Source: Sphingobacteriaceae bacterium (GTDB lineage: Bacteria; Bacteroidota; Bacteroidia; B-17B0; Aurantibacillaceae). Taken from it: a stretch of DNA of 64,000 bases. Each line of letters begins with the position of its first letter. Position 1 is the first letter of the stretch. Location of the stretch: the NCBI GenBank assembly GCA_016715905.1, contig JADJXI010000003.1, positions 1 through 64,000 on the forward strand, given 5' to 3'. Position numbers and translations under genes: made by a program. This document shows positions 20,301-26,819 of this stretch, piece after piece. Under the pieces are notes generated by a model. It had not been told where the DNA came from. It was given only the letters and a program-made list of their open reading frames with translations, and searched no databases.

Positions 20301-20797
20301 GGACGGAAGCCCAAGGTGGCGGGGGTAGAAATTATGGAGGTGATGGTAGCGGAAGTGCTTGGGACAATACATTGAAAGTGGTAGATGCGATTAATCAGTT
20401 TAATCCTCTTGCTAATTTAATGGATGTAGTTAGCAATGCTTTTACCGGTGCTGATAGGTTTGGGAACAAAATGAGTCAGGGCGATGCGTGGTTAAAAGCT
20501 GCTGGCGTTTTTCCGGTTGGTAAAGTTGGTTCAAGCGGAATAACAATGTATGGTTCATTGACTTCAAAATTTGGTAGTGGATATAAATCTGTTAGCGTCA
20601 TACAAGGAAGTTATATGAATGTCCAACTTGGACAAAAACTTAATGCAATTTCTCCTGGTCCATGGAGCAAAATATATGAAGCTGGTATATTAAATGGTTC
20701 AAAAGTTGAGACGCATTATTTCTATAATGCTGCAACTGGGCAGTATGCCAATCCTTTTATAAAAATGAGTGGCTGGGGTTCTAGTGGATTTAAATAA
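14375..20797 (+). CDS. Giant Rhs/SpvB-type YD-repeat protein with putative toxin tip
   Basis: 2140 residues. In order: a signal peptide (about 1-20), an SpvB-like N-terminal region (about 105-250, DIGAYNLNIPIVCSPGTKG and NNWLGLGFNLSG), FG-GAP-like calcium repeats (DIDGNGIDEL, DFNGDGKTDLF, DIDGDMKTDLF, DINNDGLTDF, DFDGNGTVDY; about 405-780), a TcdB-middle-like segment, then many YD repeats (about 1080-1750). The Rhs core signature (LGRFIQPDKL...NRYSYVMNNP.KYNDPSGY) ends near residue 1835. By analogy with other Rhs/Tc proteins, the YD shell would enclose a C-terminal effector. The remaining 305 residues are Gly-rich, then a compact tip (about 2050-2140) with W.KIYEAG, KVETHYFYN and TGQYANPFIKM. 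I do not recognise this tip; a nuclease-like activity is a guess. A small acidic gene follows 10 bp downstream. Confidence 0.85.
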   Translation: MVRKFYILIFFVVHVLLKAQIPVPTTTVFNAPLPNYGINSYTRASQQINLTPGFVYGFVTAGATNLQNLNISTYPSYVNNNYTDPSNNENYFTPNTNLQVATTNWNSSVDDIGAYNLNIPIVCSPGTKGIQPNLSINYNSNGANNWLGLGFNLSGIPMITRVNKTIYFDGAPSGINFNSNDAFSLNGSRLLQKSGTYGQNGATYKLEIEDYSFISSFNNQGNGPQYFVVTNTDGLTMEFGRTPDSKNVAKFSNEVLAWYVNKIYDEFGNYLIFDYTNQNGEILINEINYTGNNNAQINPYNKIKFNYMSRSDKNVFHVGGQHFTSEHILKNIICLDINNELVRQYNFEYKYEFASLLSKITEIDSKGNTINPTFFEWTQSGISPELSNNFFISSVNLFQGSVFSTVAADIDGNGIDELLCLNNINSPEIIIRHPGQIVPYTPIPWLQTPINLIGVFAFDEDYDNKDEVFAFVSVNTQYTLYKFKYVNGTLAISIENNGSIPQNTGITSWNNLNIFNNLSNHINNSSYFYSKADISGDNLNDIILVDQFGLRVTPSNGQSQTALPFTNIIKTSLGDFNGDGKTDLFLVRYTGNIVAPIVEVYEYVNNSNSLNLMFSQTINIGTNPNIINWNLLDPIKVAYANAAKSIDFGDIDGDMKTDLFYVYYVNNTQANLNSLRSNGITYVGDISAIPIPTQLNGQEAVYFIRDINNDGLTDFGISSHNPFTYESRFSFYHSNGDKFIPNQSSFGFFDRYIGEMGDFDGNGTVDYVYQNTGTGHKVTYSMFNQNNKKLIKRVFNLKNETKISYKFLPSARYYQEGIPDFNLGQNTTLLKPRLFVVEELIDNGVFNDYGYKNAIYHITGKGFLGFEKTIVRNRNEVILKGVFTTNEFDLTNDLPTRIQKLTTHISTNNIFNLLPNSQSSIKSTTLNYTQSGSNKYLNSVISSSKNYAMSTFMVSTENYDPNQGGKVGTIIETSYNWNSNNAILSIQKDFQYQPFTNQIYNSTFYKLGQINQTNSSNGNSSQFISTYLYDNSFRLISSNENTIPSTIPLVTNYSQFNAFGVPQSVSISAPDLAQPRTSSVNYDATGRFILQSTNSIGNNVSNIYEPGLGNVIKSTDLYGKETKFNYDGLGRLIKTISATGVTINSNYEWDPYTIPTNGILPARDIYRPKITTEISNGGSNVSYLDHKGNVLRIESSGFNGNTIITETSYDYMNRVLRKTEPYFQGQTTVKSTVFTFDEFYRPSNVFQYRNQSIINSIEYTYNNFSTDNNFIKGFKKTKVPNLGNIGFTYFISENNEAGQQDRTINYANIQSPHVVDYTFNQLSLPTQISTSFPSGQGNGITTVGYDAYGRRIVLNDPTTGVYNFQYNRIGEIILENTPNGDVAYQYDQLGRITSKTGNIYGACSYEYVLNGNGKESIKKITGPNNSLEFNYDDFGRLIEQKQKVLIPPVKEFLSQFTYDQNNRMVNHVYPGGFVTSNEYDPNGILIKIKNNNNTIWQLNNLLTPGLINQYSNSGGTNTQLNYDNNLNISEIITGSIAKQTYSIENTTSNVINRQFENFVSNTNIEEGFRFDDFDRLVQTTYQDINDMPVVKDVFNYNANGNLSYKQDCGNYVYGQQGQPYKLTQITNQVGNISLNTLNINYNNFNKVSKIIETDNAREMNFIYGCDEERVKMDYKVNNATIFTRYYADNFDREETNVGYKEWTYINSPTGLCAINYNNNGTNQLFNVTTDHLGSPLLLTSTGGNIVEQFSFDAWGRRRNPNDWTYNNVPNSQFLIRGYTMHEHLDEFGLINMNGRIYDPVLGRFIQPDKLIQNPSNVQNYNRYSYVMNNPIKYNDPSGYVYVRPPFVMADGGSQNDHGHYRYLAEPVIYLDGIRITSGSAGYNMWLGGGGGGVRTSQVFGGWSGNGVVQRGVTTSMGAFLDADKMNPGSVTNLNPRGAYVQLKYLGDNKVGKSVFINPIDGSVSVNKKDFAAYIQWTEAQGGGGRNYGGDGSGSAWDNTLKVVDAINQFNPLANLMDVVSNAFTGADRFGNKMSQGDAWLKAAGVFPVGKVGSSGITMYGSLTSKFGSGYKSVSVIQGSYMNVQLGQKLNAISPGPWSKIYEAGILNGSKVETHYFYNAATGQYANPFIKMSGWGSSGFK

Positions 20798-20807
20798 AAC
20801 AAAGAAA

Positions 20808-21149
20808 ATGAATATTGATGCAATTGAAAAAAAATTAGGCGAAATTAATGACTCAAATTATTCATCGATACTGAGATTAATTATTGATGCCGTAAGAGAC
20901 TATCCTCTTGAAGGTTTAAATGATACGGAAGAATATTTTTATGAGGTAGGGAAAATGATTCAAACGGAGCAAATAGACAGGGATAGTTTGCGTAACTATA
21001 TTGAAAAAAACAATGATGTAAGTGAAAATAGTATTTGGATAGAAAGCTCATTAAATAGTTTGCTAGATGCATTTCATTTGATGGATTTATACAAAATTAA
21101 TTTCAATCAGGTTTTAACTCAAATTGAAAAATTAAAAAAGCCCTCTTAA
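20808..21149 (+). CDS. Putative immunity protein for the Rhs toxin
   Basis: 113 residues from ATG 20808; the frame extends upstream to 20769 inside the Rhs gene, but this ATG, 10 bp after the Rhs stop, is the natural start. The protein is acidic, mostly helical by inspection, with no signal peptide, so it would stay in the cytoplasm. Position directly after a polymorphic Rhs toxin, small size and acidity are the usual hallmarks of a cognate immunity protein. I do not recognise its family. A strong terminator follows at 21227, closing the operon. Confidence 0.6.
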   Translation: MNIDAIEKKLGEINDSNYSSILRLIIDAVRDYPLEGLNDTEEYFYEVGKMIQTEQIDRDSLRNYIEKNNDVSENSIWIESSLNSLLDAFHLMDLYKINFNQVLTQIEKLKKPS

Positions 21150-21226
21150 GAATATTCAGAAAAAGTAGGCTGCCAGCGGAAGAAAAGATGAAAGTCTTTT
21201 TAGTAAGAATTAATTTTAGTAAACAC

Positions 21227-21250
21227 AAAGCCCGCGTTTGCGGGCTTTTT
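21227..21250 (+). terminator. Rho-independent terminator of the Rhs operon
   Basis: AAAGCCCGC-gttt-GCGGGCTTTTT: a perfect GC-rich stem with T-run, about 78 bp after the immunity gene. It could also serve the convergent HTH remnant. Confidence 0.85.
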
Positions 21251-21252
21251 GA

Positions 21253-21453
21253 TTAAGAAGCAGTTTTATAAGAGAGAGAAGTTTTATAATCTCTGATAAG
21301 GGCAGAAACAACTTTGAGTACAATATTTTTTTCGGTATCGGGTAAACTATCCACTTCTTTAAATTGCTCTAACACTTTGCTATCCTTTAACTGGGCTTTG
21401 GCTTTGGCCTCTGTAGCACCATTAATAATATAATCAACGGTAGTATCCAACAC
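21253..21453 (-). pseudogene. XRE-type regulator, C-terminal half only
   Basis: 66 codons matching the C-terminal dimerisation part common in Bacteroidota XRE regulators (LDTTVDYIINGATEAKAKAQLKD..., LEQFKEVDSLPDTEKNIVLKVVSALIRDY). The N-terminal helix-turn-helix is missing because the frame is cut by the IS3-family element starting at 21454. The sequence beyond that element belongs to an unrelated gene, so the missing half was deleted rather than only displaced. Confidence 0.6.
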
Positions 21454-21537
21454 TGTATGTAGTCAAACCAATCTGAACTTTTAAGCATAAATAACTTAGG
21501 ACACTTTCTTTTTTAAAATTAGTTAATTTTTTTGATT

Positions 21538-22602
21538 TTAATATCCAGTCGTAAAATTATTTTCAACTAAGGGTTTTAATTTTTTTAAAGTGCTATCCCT
21601 TGTTTTAAAAATTTCACTTACTGATATTCGATTGATGTAATTTTGTTTTCTTTTTTTGATGGTTTCTTGTTTTATTTTGTTCCTCCTTTCTAATATTTGA
21701 TTTGACTTTCCGTAATATTTTTGTGCTGGTGTAACATTATTAATTGCTTCGTGATATCGTTCGTAATTGTAATAATGCACAAACTTTTGTAATGCTCGTT
21801 CTAATTCCATAGGACTGTGATAAACATCAAGCTTAATAACATTCTTCATACTTCTGTGATAGCGCTCAATTTTACCTTGTGTTTGTGGATGTCGAACTCT
21901 GCCTCTAATATGTTTTATTTCTTGTTCTTTTGTGTATTTTTTAAAATCAGTAGCGATATAACAAGAACCAATATCACTTAGTAATTTAGGCTTTTCGTTC
22001 GCTTTAAGATTAGATTTTAGCATTGCTGCATTGATTGTATCTTCCACGTCCGTTTCTTTCATTGTAGGGCCTAATTGCCAATGAATAATAAATCTGCTAT
22101 GATCATCAAGCACTGTGCTTAAATAATACCAACCCCAACCAATTATTTTAAAGTAAGTAAAATCAGTTTGCCACATTTCATTTACCCTGGTTGTTTTATC
22201 TTTAAATTCATTCGAGGCTCTTATTAAATCATATGCTGGTGCTGTAATTAATCCTTGCTGTTTAAGTATTCGATAAACTGAACTCTCTGATACAAATCGC
22301 TTATGAATGTCAGTAAATAAAAATGCAATTTCTCTTGACGAACGTTCAGGATAATCTAATGCAGTTTCAATAATTAATTGCTTTTCTGGTTGTGGTATAG
22401 CGTTCCAATATTGTTTCCTGCTCTTGGGCTTATCCGCTAAGCCATCGTATCCATCAAGTAAATAGGCATTATACCAATTATAAAACGTGCTTTTGTGTAT
22501 TCCTAATTCCAACAAAGTTTTACTTAAGCTCACCTCTGATTTTTCTATCAGCAAAATGATTTCATATTTATCGTTTTGATTTAATCTCATATATTTTGTC
22601 AT
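21538..22602 (-). CDS. IS3-family transposase OrfB (DDE integrase)
   Basis: 354 residues: an N-terminal helix-turn-helix region (LLELGIHKSTFYNWYNAYLLDGYDGL), an HTH_21-like segment, and a retroviral-type integrase core. The DDE triad is visible as WQTDFTYFKI, LLSDIGSCY and QGKIERYHR. The second motif reads D-I-G where the family, including the copy at 46715-47649, has D-N-G. The catalytic Asp is retained, but activity may be altered. The start is ATG at 22602, 8 bp after the orfA stop; there is no overlapping frameshift arrangement as in classical IS3. Confidence 0.9.
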   Translation of the reverse strand: MTKYMRLNQNDKYEIILLIEKSEVSLSKTLLELGIHKSTFYNWYNAYLLDGYDGLADKPKSRKQYWNAIPQPEKQLIIETALDYPERSSREIAFLFTDIHKRFVSESSVYRILKQQGLITAPAYDLIRASNEFKDKTTRVNEMWQTDFTYFKIIGWGWYYLSTVLDDHSRFIIHWQLGPTMKETDVEDTINAAMLKSNLKANEKPKLLSDIGSCYIATDFKKYTKEQEIKHIRGRVRHPQTQGKIERYHRSMKNVIKLDVYHSPMELERALQKFVHYYNYERYHEAINNVTPAQKYYGKSNQILERRNKIKQETIKKRKQNYINRISVSEIFKTRDSTLKKLKPLVENNFTTGY

Positions 22603-22610
22603 TTTATGGC

Positions 22611-22967
22611 TTACTCCAAGCCTGTTAAACTTTTTTTTAATGACTCATTATGTAAATATAAATCTGCGATAGCTTTCTTTAAATCATTGTTTTGTTTCTT
22701 TAGATGTTCTACTTCATCTGCGGTAGCGTTACGCTCTGTATCGCCACTTAACCGCTTCTTACCAGCTTCCATGAAGTCTTTGCTCCACTTGTAGTATAAA
22801 CTGTCGTTAATCCCGTATTTACGGCAAATTGCCGCTACGCTTTCTTCTCCTCGCATACCTTCAATAATGATACGGATCTTTTCTTCTGAACTATAAGTAC
22901 GATTTGTTTTACGTTTAATATCCTTAATTAAACTTTCGGCTGTTTTTTTCTTTGGATTTGTTTCCAT
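22611..22967 (-). CDS. IS3-family transposase OrfA
   Basis: 118 residues with an HTH_Tnp_1 helix-turn-helix (YSSEEKIRIIIEGMRGEESVAAICRKYGINDSLYYKWSKDF) followed by a leucine-zipper-like coiled coil (VEHLKKQNNDLKKAIADLYLHNESLKK). It binds the terminal repeats and works with OrfB. It is intact, unlike the orfA of the second IS element in this window. Confidence 0.88.
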   Translation of the reverse strand: METNPKKKTAESLIKDIKRKTNRTYSSEEKIRIIIEGMRGEESVAAICRKYGINDSLYYKWSKDFMEAGKKRLSGDTERNATADEVEHLKKQNNDLKKAIADLYLHNESLKKSLTGLE

Positions 22968-23055
22968 TTTCTTTCTGTTTTTACTTTAGTTAAACTTAAG
23001 AAAATGTCTCTATTCTTTTATATTAAATCAGTACACTTTGGTTTGAAACGAAACA

Positions 23056-23307
23056 GATGCCACAGTTTTTGCAGTGGGCTATAACGATAAATATATGATT
23101 GTAAAACAGTACCCACGTACATTTCCAAATGCTCCGAATAAAACAATAATAAACTACTATATTTTACCTTTCAAAAAAGGGATGAACTGGCGAACTAAAA
23201 ATGGATTAATTGGCCCATTAACTGAATCGGAATTTAAAGAGAAGCGGAAGGAGTTGGGAATATCGGATGAATTAATATTTTCGAAGGTATTGAAAGACCT
23301 GGAATAA
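23056..23307 (+). pseudogene. Truncated gene, C-terminal fragment (unknown family)
   Basis: The frame is open from the IS boundary at 23056 (DATVFAVGYNDKYMIVKQYPR) to the stop at 23305-23307, about 83 codons. The first internal ATG is at 23092. The sequence looks like the end of a small envelope or stress protein of the gy-dkyiivkqhp type, but I cannot name it firmly. Its 5' end was removed with the IS insertion or deletion. Confidence 0.5.
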
Positions 23308-23309
23308 AA

Positions 23310-23337
23310 GAAAGGCTCTGTAAACCGGAGCTTTTTT
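23310..23337 (+). terminator. Weak terminator after truncated gene
   Basis: GCTC-tgtaaaccg-GAGC followed by TTTTTT, immediately after the stop codon at 23307. Confidence 0.5.
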
Positions 23338-23429
23338 ACTTTAGAAATTAGTTTTACTTACCGAGCTTGATAATAATCGTTGGCTAAGATGATACAATAA
23401 TTGAAATTTAAATGGGAGTATAATACATA

Positions 23430-23475
23430 TTCCGGTTAAATTGATCACCTAATACCGGCGCAAATTGACCACCGT
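23430..23475. mobile_element. Possible IS21-family end remnant
   Basis: Two direct copies of AAATTGA(T/C)CACC at 23438-23449 and 23462-23473, separated by TAATACCGGCG. This resembles the multiple terminal repeats at IS21-family ends. No istA/istB sequence is nearby. The rest of 23308-23580 shows nothing further. Confidence 0.35.
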
Positions 23476-23789
23476 TCTTTCTGACGAAGTCTGATATAAT
23501 TGAAAAAATAATAATTAAGTATGAATGGAGGGTAATAATAATATATAAAGATTTAATTTATTTCGTAATCATTAATATGAAAAACAAAGGATATAATAAG
23601 TTATATTATACCCTTTGAGTATGGTTATTTTCAGGGAATCGCTTTTTTCTTATATAGCCAATCTGAAAGCACTCGTCTCAAAAAACCAGTGAAAAAATGC
23701 AATATCAAAACAGATTATTTATTTTATGTGAAATTCAAAACCAATCAAGGATTGAATAAACACATGTAGCTGGACTATCAGCAATTTAT

Positions 23790-24002
23790 TTGGTAGTGTC
23801 TCAGTTTGAAATTTTATTTTCGTCCGAAAAAATAATTAATGCACATAATGCTGTAAGAGCTCCTTTTGCACTGGCAAAACACTTAGCTCAGGTTGACGAG
23901 CAAAGATTAACTCTACTTAGGATTGAAATCCTCAATGAAATGAACTGCATACTGAATGATACATTGCGATGTTTTAGCGCACTTCAATCTACCAGCGTAT
24001 AA
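23790..24002 (+). pseudogene. Open fragment in the insert, unknown
   Basis: A 70-codon open frame (EILFSSEKIINAHNAVRAPFALAKHLAQ...) inside the 542-bp insert, with no proper start (the TTG lies in the flanking repeat) and a strong terminator 12 bp after the stop. It looks like the C-terminal end of a gene brought in with the insert. Family unknown. Confidence 0.35.
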
Positions 24003-24013
24003 TTAATGGTAAT

Positions 24014-24045
24014 AAAAAAACCCACTAATGCGGGTTTTCTTTTTC
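24014..24045 (+). terminator. Rho-independent terminator
   Basis: AAAACCC-actaatg-CGGGTTTT followed by CTTTTT, just downstream of the fragment ending at 24002. Confidence 0.75.
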
Positions 24046-24534
24046 AAGGATAACGAAATGATTAACCGTTTCGGCTGACATAATCCAATGCCCTGAAAAA
24101 ATATTTCATTGAGCAAGTTTTATGATTAATGGGCATTACTGATTTAAATCCCAAAGTGTATCGCGCCCAAGACAAAATACACGGGGATAATGATTTTTTA
24201 TTATTCATAATTAAAATAAAGTAAAAATATTTGATGTTTCCAAATTTAAATTGAAAAATATCATCAATTATTTCCGTACAAATCAAACAATATTACAATT
24301 TCCGAAATATCCATAATACCCTTATTTAACCCCGCTTCTATAGTTCCAAAAAGCTATGTATTAAAGAGTGTAGATTAAATTAGGTATACCGCTTAAATGT
24401 TGATTTTTTTTGGTTAAAGCCTTTATTAAACTTTAGTAAAAGTGAGTATTATGAATATTTTAAACTATCTGGCAAACAAACATTTTGGTAAATTTTTTCA
24501 AAATCTTAGTTAAAGGTGCCCATGTTTAGGTATT

Positions 24535-24645
24535 CAGAAGTGGATTTCATTAAGAATTAGTTATGCTAAAAATAATGAGGTATTTTTTGAAATTTATAAA
24601 GAAAATTTTGTTCTGTTAAACAGTGATTGTATATAACGGTAACTA
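24535..24645. repeat. Right module, copy 2
   Basis: Matches 10787-10896 closely, including an open frame ending KENFVLLNSDCI. Here it lies only about 85 bp from the left module, so the block between the modules is essentially empty apart from the 542-bp insert. Past 24645 the sequence differs from copy 1. Confidence 0.7.
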
Positions 24646-24746
24646 GGTAGGATAGGTAGATGTTTTTTTAATTCTACAAGAGATTAATCATGGTTATTCT
24701 TTTATTATGTACTAAATACATTAATAAAAAACTTACCTACCTTACC
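24646..24746. repeat. 27-bp imperfect inverted repeat
   Basis: 24646-24672 (GGTAGGATAGGTAGATG + T-run + AAT) pairs with 24720-24746 (ATTAAT + A-run + CTTACCTACCTTACC), with a 47-bp spacer. The GGTAGG words repeat within each arm. It abuts the right module and lies downstream of the VapE gene. It may be an element end or a replication or binding site. Confidence 0.55.
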
Positions 24747-24763
24747 CTCTTACCCAAATAATA

Positions 24764-24790
24764 TGAAAAAGCCCATATTTCTATGGGCTT
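24764..24790 (-). terminator. Terminator of the VapE gene
   Basis: On the minus strand: GCCCAT-agaaat-ATGGGC followed by TTTTTC, starting about 20 bp after the VapE stop. Confidence 0.8.
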
Positions 24791-24809
24791 CATAAATTAA
24801 AATTACCTA

Positions 24810-26027
24810 TTAATTAATATTAACATGGTAACCATACACGTCTTTTTTGATTCTTTGAAATCCAAGATATGTAAGTTTTTTCCCTACATGAATTGGGGAA
24901 TAATTCCTTGTAACTAATTTTTTCTCTAATATAATTTCTAAAACTTGTGACGACGTGATGAATTTAGTATGCTCAGTAATAGAAATAGGCACGGAGAACA
25001 ATTCCGAAATAGCTTCTTCAAGTTCATCCATAGTCTGAAAGCTTAAATTATTTTCCTCTATCTTGTTTTGCTCTTCATGATCAAACCAGTGTTTTTCATT
25101 TTGCTTATAAAGGTGATATGCTTGAGCATACACCTTATCCATGTCAATGAAAACTTCATCATTAATTTTCTCTAGTACTTCAAAACACGGGAAACGACGA
25201 TTGCCTGTTTTATCAACCAAAAATCGCCTTTCATTAATTGAAGCTATAAAAGAGGCATGCTGTGTGATTGACTCATTGTTTCTTGCGTAAGCACGTCTGA
25301 CCTTTGTGTTCACTTTTGTAACCAAGTCTTTTAACGCACCGATTTTTTTAATATCCTCAAACTCTTCAAGATTAATTATAAAACATTCCTGTAAGAGTAA
25401 GAGATTATCTTTATTGTTACCGTGAAGTGTCCCGTTATATAGATAACTAACTAGTGATTTTGGTAAAAGCCGTCTAATCCATCTTGATTTACCTTTCCCT
25501 TGTCCGCCCTGTATTACAAGTAAAAGATGATTAATTTGATCTTGGGTTATTGCGCCGGCAACGACACCAATTAACCATTTTCTTAAACATACTTTCCAGA
25601 ATTCTTGATTATGAGTTTTTACAGTATCAGCTAATTTATCTATGTGATCTTCTCCGTCCCAAAGAGGTAAAGAATTAAAATAGTCAATAAAGGGGTGATA
25701 ACGTTTCGTGAAATCCGATAAGAGAATCTGTTTTAAGAGAGTCGAATTACAATTGTGGCCTTTTTCTAAAAGCCTATTTAAAATACTGTTTTCGGCATAA
25801 TCTGATATAATCTGATATTCTAATTCATTCTTCTTTTTATATTCAATCCTTTCTAATAAACTGTTTACCTTAAAGTCGTAATTTGTGTCCAAATACACTT
25901 TAATAGGATTTAATCTTCCACCCATTTGAAAATCAGGAGTGTTTTCTGTGGTTGGTTTTGCGTTGCCTTCTTTTGGCTGTTCTTGACTTTGTGAGTCTTC
26001 TTCTGGTGTGTTTTTGTAATTATTCAT
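24810..26027 (-). CDS. VapE-type (virulence-associated E) primase/helicase-like ATPase
   Basis: 405 residues. A disordered, Gln/Glu/Pro-rich N-terminus (about 1-40) precedes a VirE/VapE-family core: LWDGEDHIDKL (about 122-132), Walker A GGQGKGKS (about 174-181), Walker B-like ECFIINLEEFE, sensor-like INERRFLVDKTGNRRFPCFEV, and a small C-terminal domain. Such proteins are the replication module of phage satellites and integrative islands, where they act as helicase-type initiators. No separate primase is present in the window. It is the first gene at the left of the integrase-proximal half of the island, with an upstream promoter at 26205-26238 and its own terminator. Confidence 0.85.
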   Translation of the reverse strand: MNNYKNTPEEDSQSQEQPKEGNAKPTTENTPDFQMGGRLNPIKVYLDTNYDFKVNSLLERIEYKKKNELEYQIISDYAENSILNRLLEKGHNCNSTLLKQILLSDFTKRYHPFIDYFNSLPLWDGEDHIDKLADTVKTHNQEFWKVCLRKWLIGVVAGAITQDQINHLLLVIQGGQGKGKSRWIRRLLPKSLVSYLYNGTLHGNNKDNLLLLQECFIINLEEFEDIKKIGALKDLVTKVNTKVRRAYARNNESITQHASFIASINERRFLVDKTGNRRFPCFEVLEKINDEVFIDMDKVYAQAYHLYKQNEKHWFDHEEQNKIEENNLSFQTMDELEEAISELFSVPISITEHTKFITSSQVLEIILEKKLVTRNYSPIHVGKKLTYLGFQRIKKDVYGYHVNIN

Positions 26028-26204
26028 TTTATATATTACAGTTTGTTTATTTCTACTGCAATAGAACTGTTTTTAACTATGCAGCCTTAATAATCAATTG
26101 CATCAATCCTTAAATAATCCTATACTAATAACCAAAAATCTTTTTGAAAATCACACCCTCAATCTCTCTTCAATCTGCGCAGAACGCGCTTTGCTAATCA
26201 GGTA

Positions 26205-26238
26205 CAAAGATAAGGAAAATAATAATATGTTTGACAAA
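26205..26238 (-). promoter_or_regulatory. Candidate Bacteroidota promoter for VapE
   Basis: On the minus strand, TTTG (26238-26235), a 22-bp spacer, then TATCTTTG (26212-26205). This fits the TAnnTTTG -7 box of Bacteroidota sigma factors, with a slightly long spacer. It lies about 180 bp upstream of the VapE ATG. Confidence 0.5.
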
Positions 26239-26410
26239 AAGGTGAAAATATTTTTCTTCTACTGATTTTTTCTTATATATATAGTATAATATAACCTATT
26301 ATATGATTTGAATGAATAACAAATATTATTCCTTCTAATAATAAATAGTGCAAAATGTACTTGAAGTATTTGTTTGTTCTCTTTCAATCAATAGTTCAAT
26401 AATTCAGTCT

Positions 26411-26530
26411 GCTCGCCCTGCCTCTGCGAGTTGCAAAATTCATGCTGATTTGGAGCTTTGAAAAAGCAGGGATTAGCTATGTTTGGCTTGCCTCTTGCCA
26501 AACACTTGTGAATTTTGCACGAAGGCGAGC
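26411..26530. other. Highly structured non-coding region (possible ncRNA or oriT)
   Basis: Nested perfect stems: GCTCGCC (26411-26417) with GGCGAGC (26524-26530); TGCAAAATTCA (26432-26442) with TGAATTTTGCA (26509-26519); and an inner hairpin GTTTGGC (26481-26487) with GCCAAAC (26497-26503). Local GC content is higher than the flanks. It lies in the 946-bp gap upstream of VapE, with no credible protein coding on either strand. Confidence 0.55.
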
Positions 26531-26626
26531 CTAACATTAAAATGTGATTTAATTATTTGAGGGTGGAAGGGTGCGAAGGCAGAAATAATTAAAAGAAACA
26601 TTTTGTGAGCGAAAGGTTGTAGAATT

Positions 26627-26676
26627 GCAAAGCTTGTGACAAACGAGGGCTTGTGTGTGTTTGGCGCAAGATTTGC
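26627..26676. repeat. Long hairpin downstream of the structured region
   Basis: GCAAAgCTTG (26627-26636) pairs with CAAGaTTTGC (26667-26676) with one internal mismatch, and inside it CAAAC (26640-26644) pairs with GTTTG (26659-26663). It is probably part of the same non-coding unit as 26411-26530. Confidence 0.55.
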
Positions 26677-26819
26677 TTCAAGACCTGTAGTGAACACCTT
26701 ATTTCCTTTTAACTCTATAGTTCCTTATTTGTTATTCGCAATATGTTATCTGTAATGTATTCTCATTATTCACTTTTCATTTAACCTCTAACAATTGTTT
26801 ATTGACCAGAATAAGTTTT

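Larger units (their letters stand above)
21454..23055 (-). mobile_element. IS3-family insertion sequence
   Basis: About 1.6 kb with orfA and orfB on the minus strand. The ends share an imperfect inverted repeat: TGTATGTAGTCAAACCAATCTGAAC on the left and, on the complementary strand of the right end, TGTTTCGTTTCAAACCAAAG. The left end also matches the end of the second IS3-family element (47772). I find no target duplication, and both flanking genes are truncated, which implies a deletion joined to the element. Confidence 0.8.
23581..24450. repeat. Left module, copy 2, interrupted by a 542-bp insert
   Basis: 23581-23791 matches 4554-4763 and 24334 onward matches 4765-4886, so 23792-24333 is an insertion relative to copy 1. 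The word TTATTT stands at both insert edges (23786-23791 and near 24322-24327), suggestive of an imperfect target duplication. The palindrome at the start of the module is conserved in both copies. Confidence 0.7.

Noticed and set aside
26473..26697. 74-codon minus-strand frame
   Set aside because: It overlaps the paired stems of the structured region and has no start context or family likeness.
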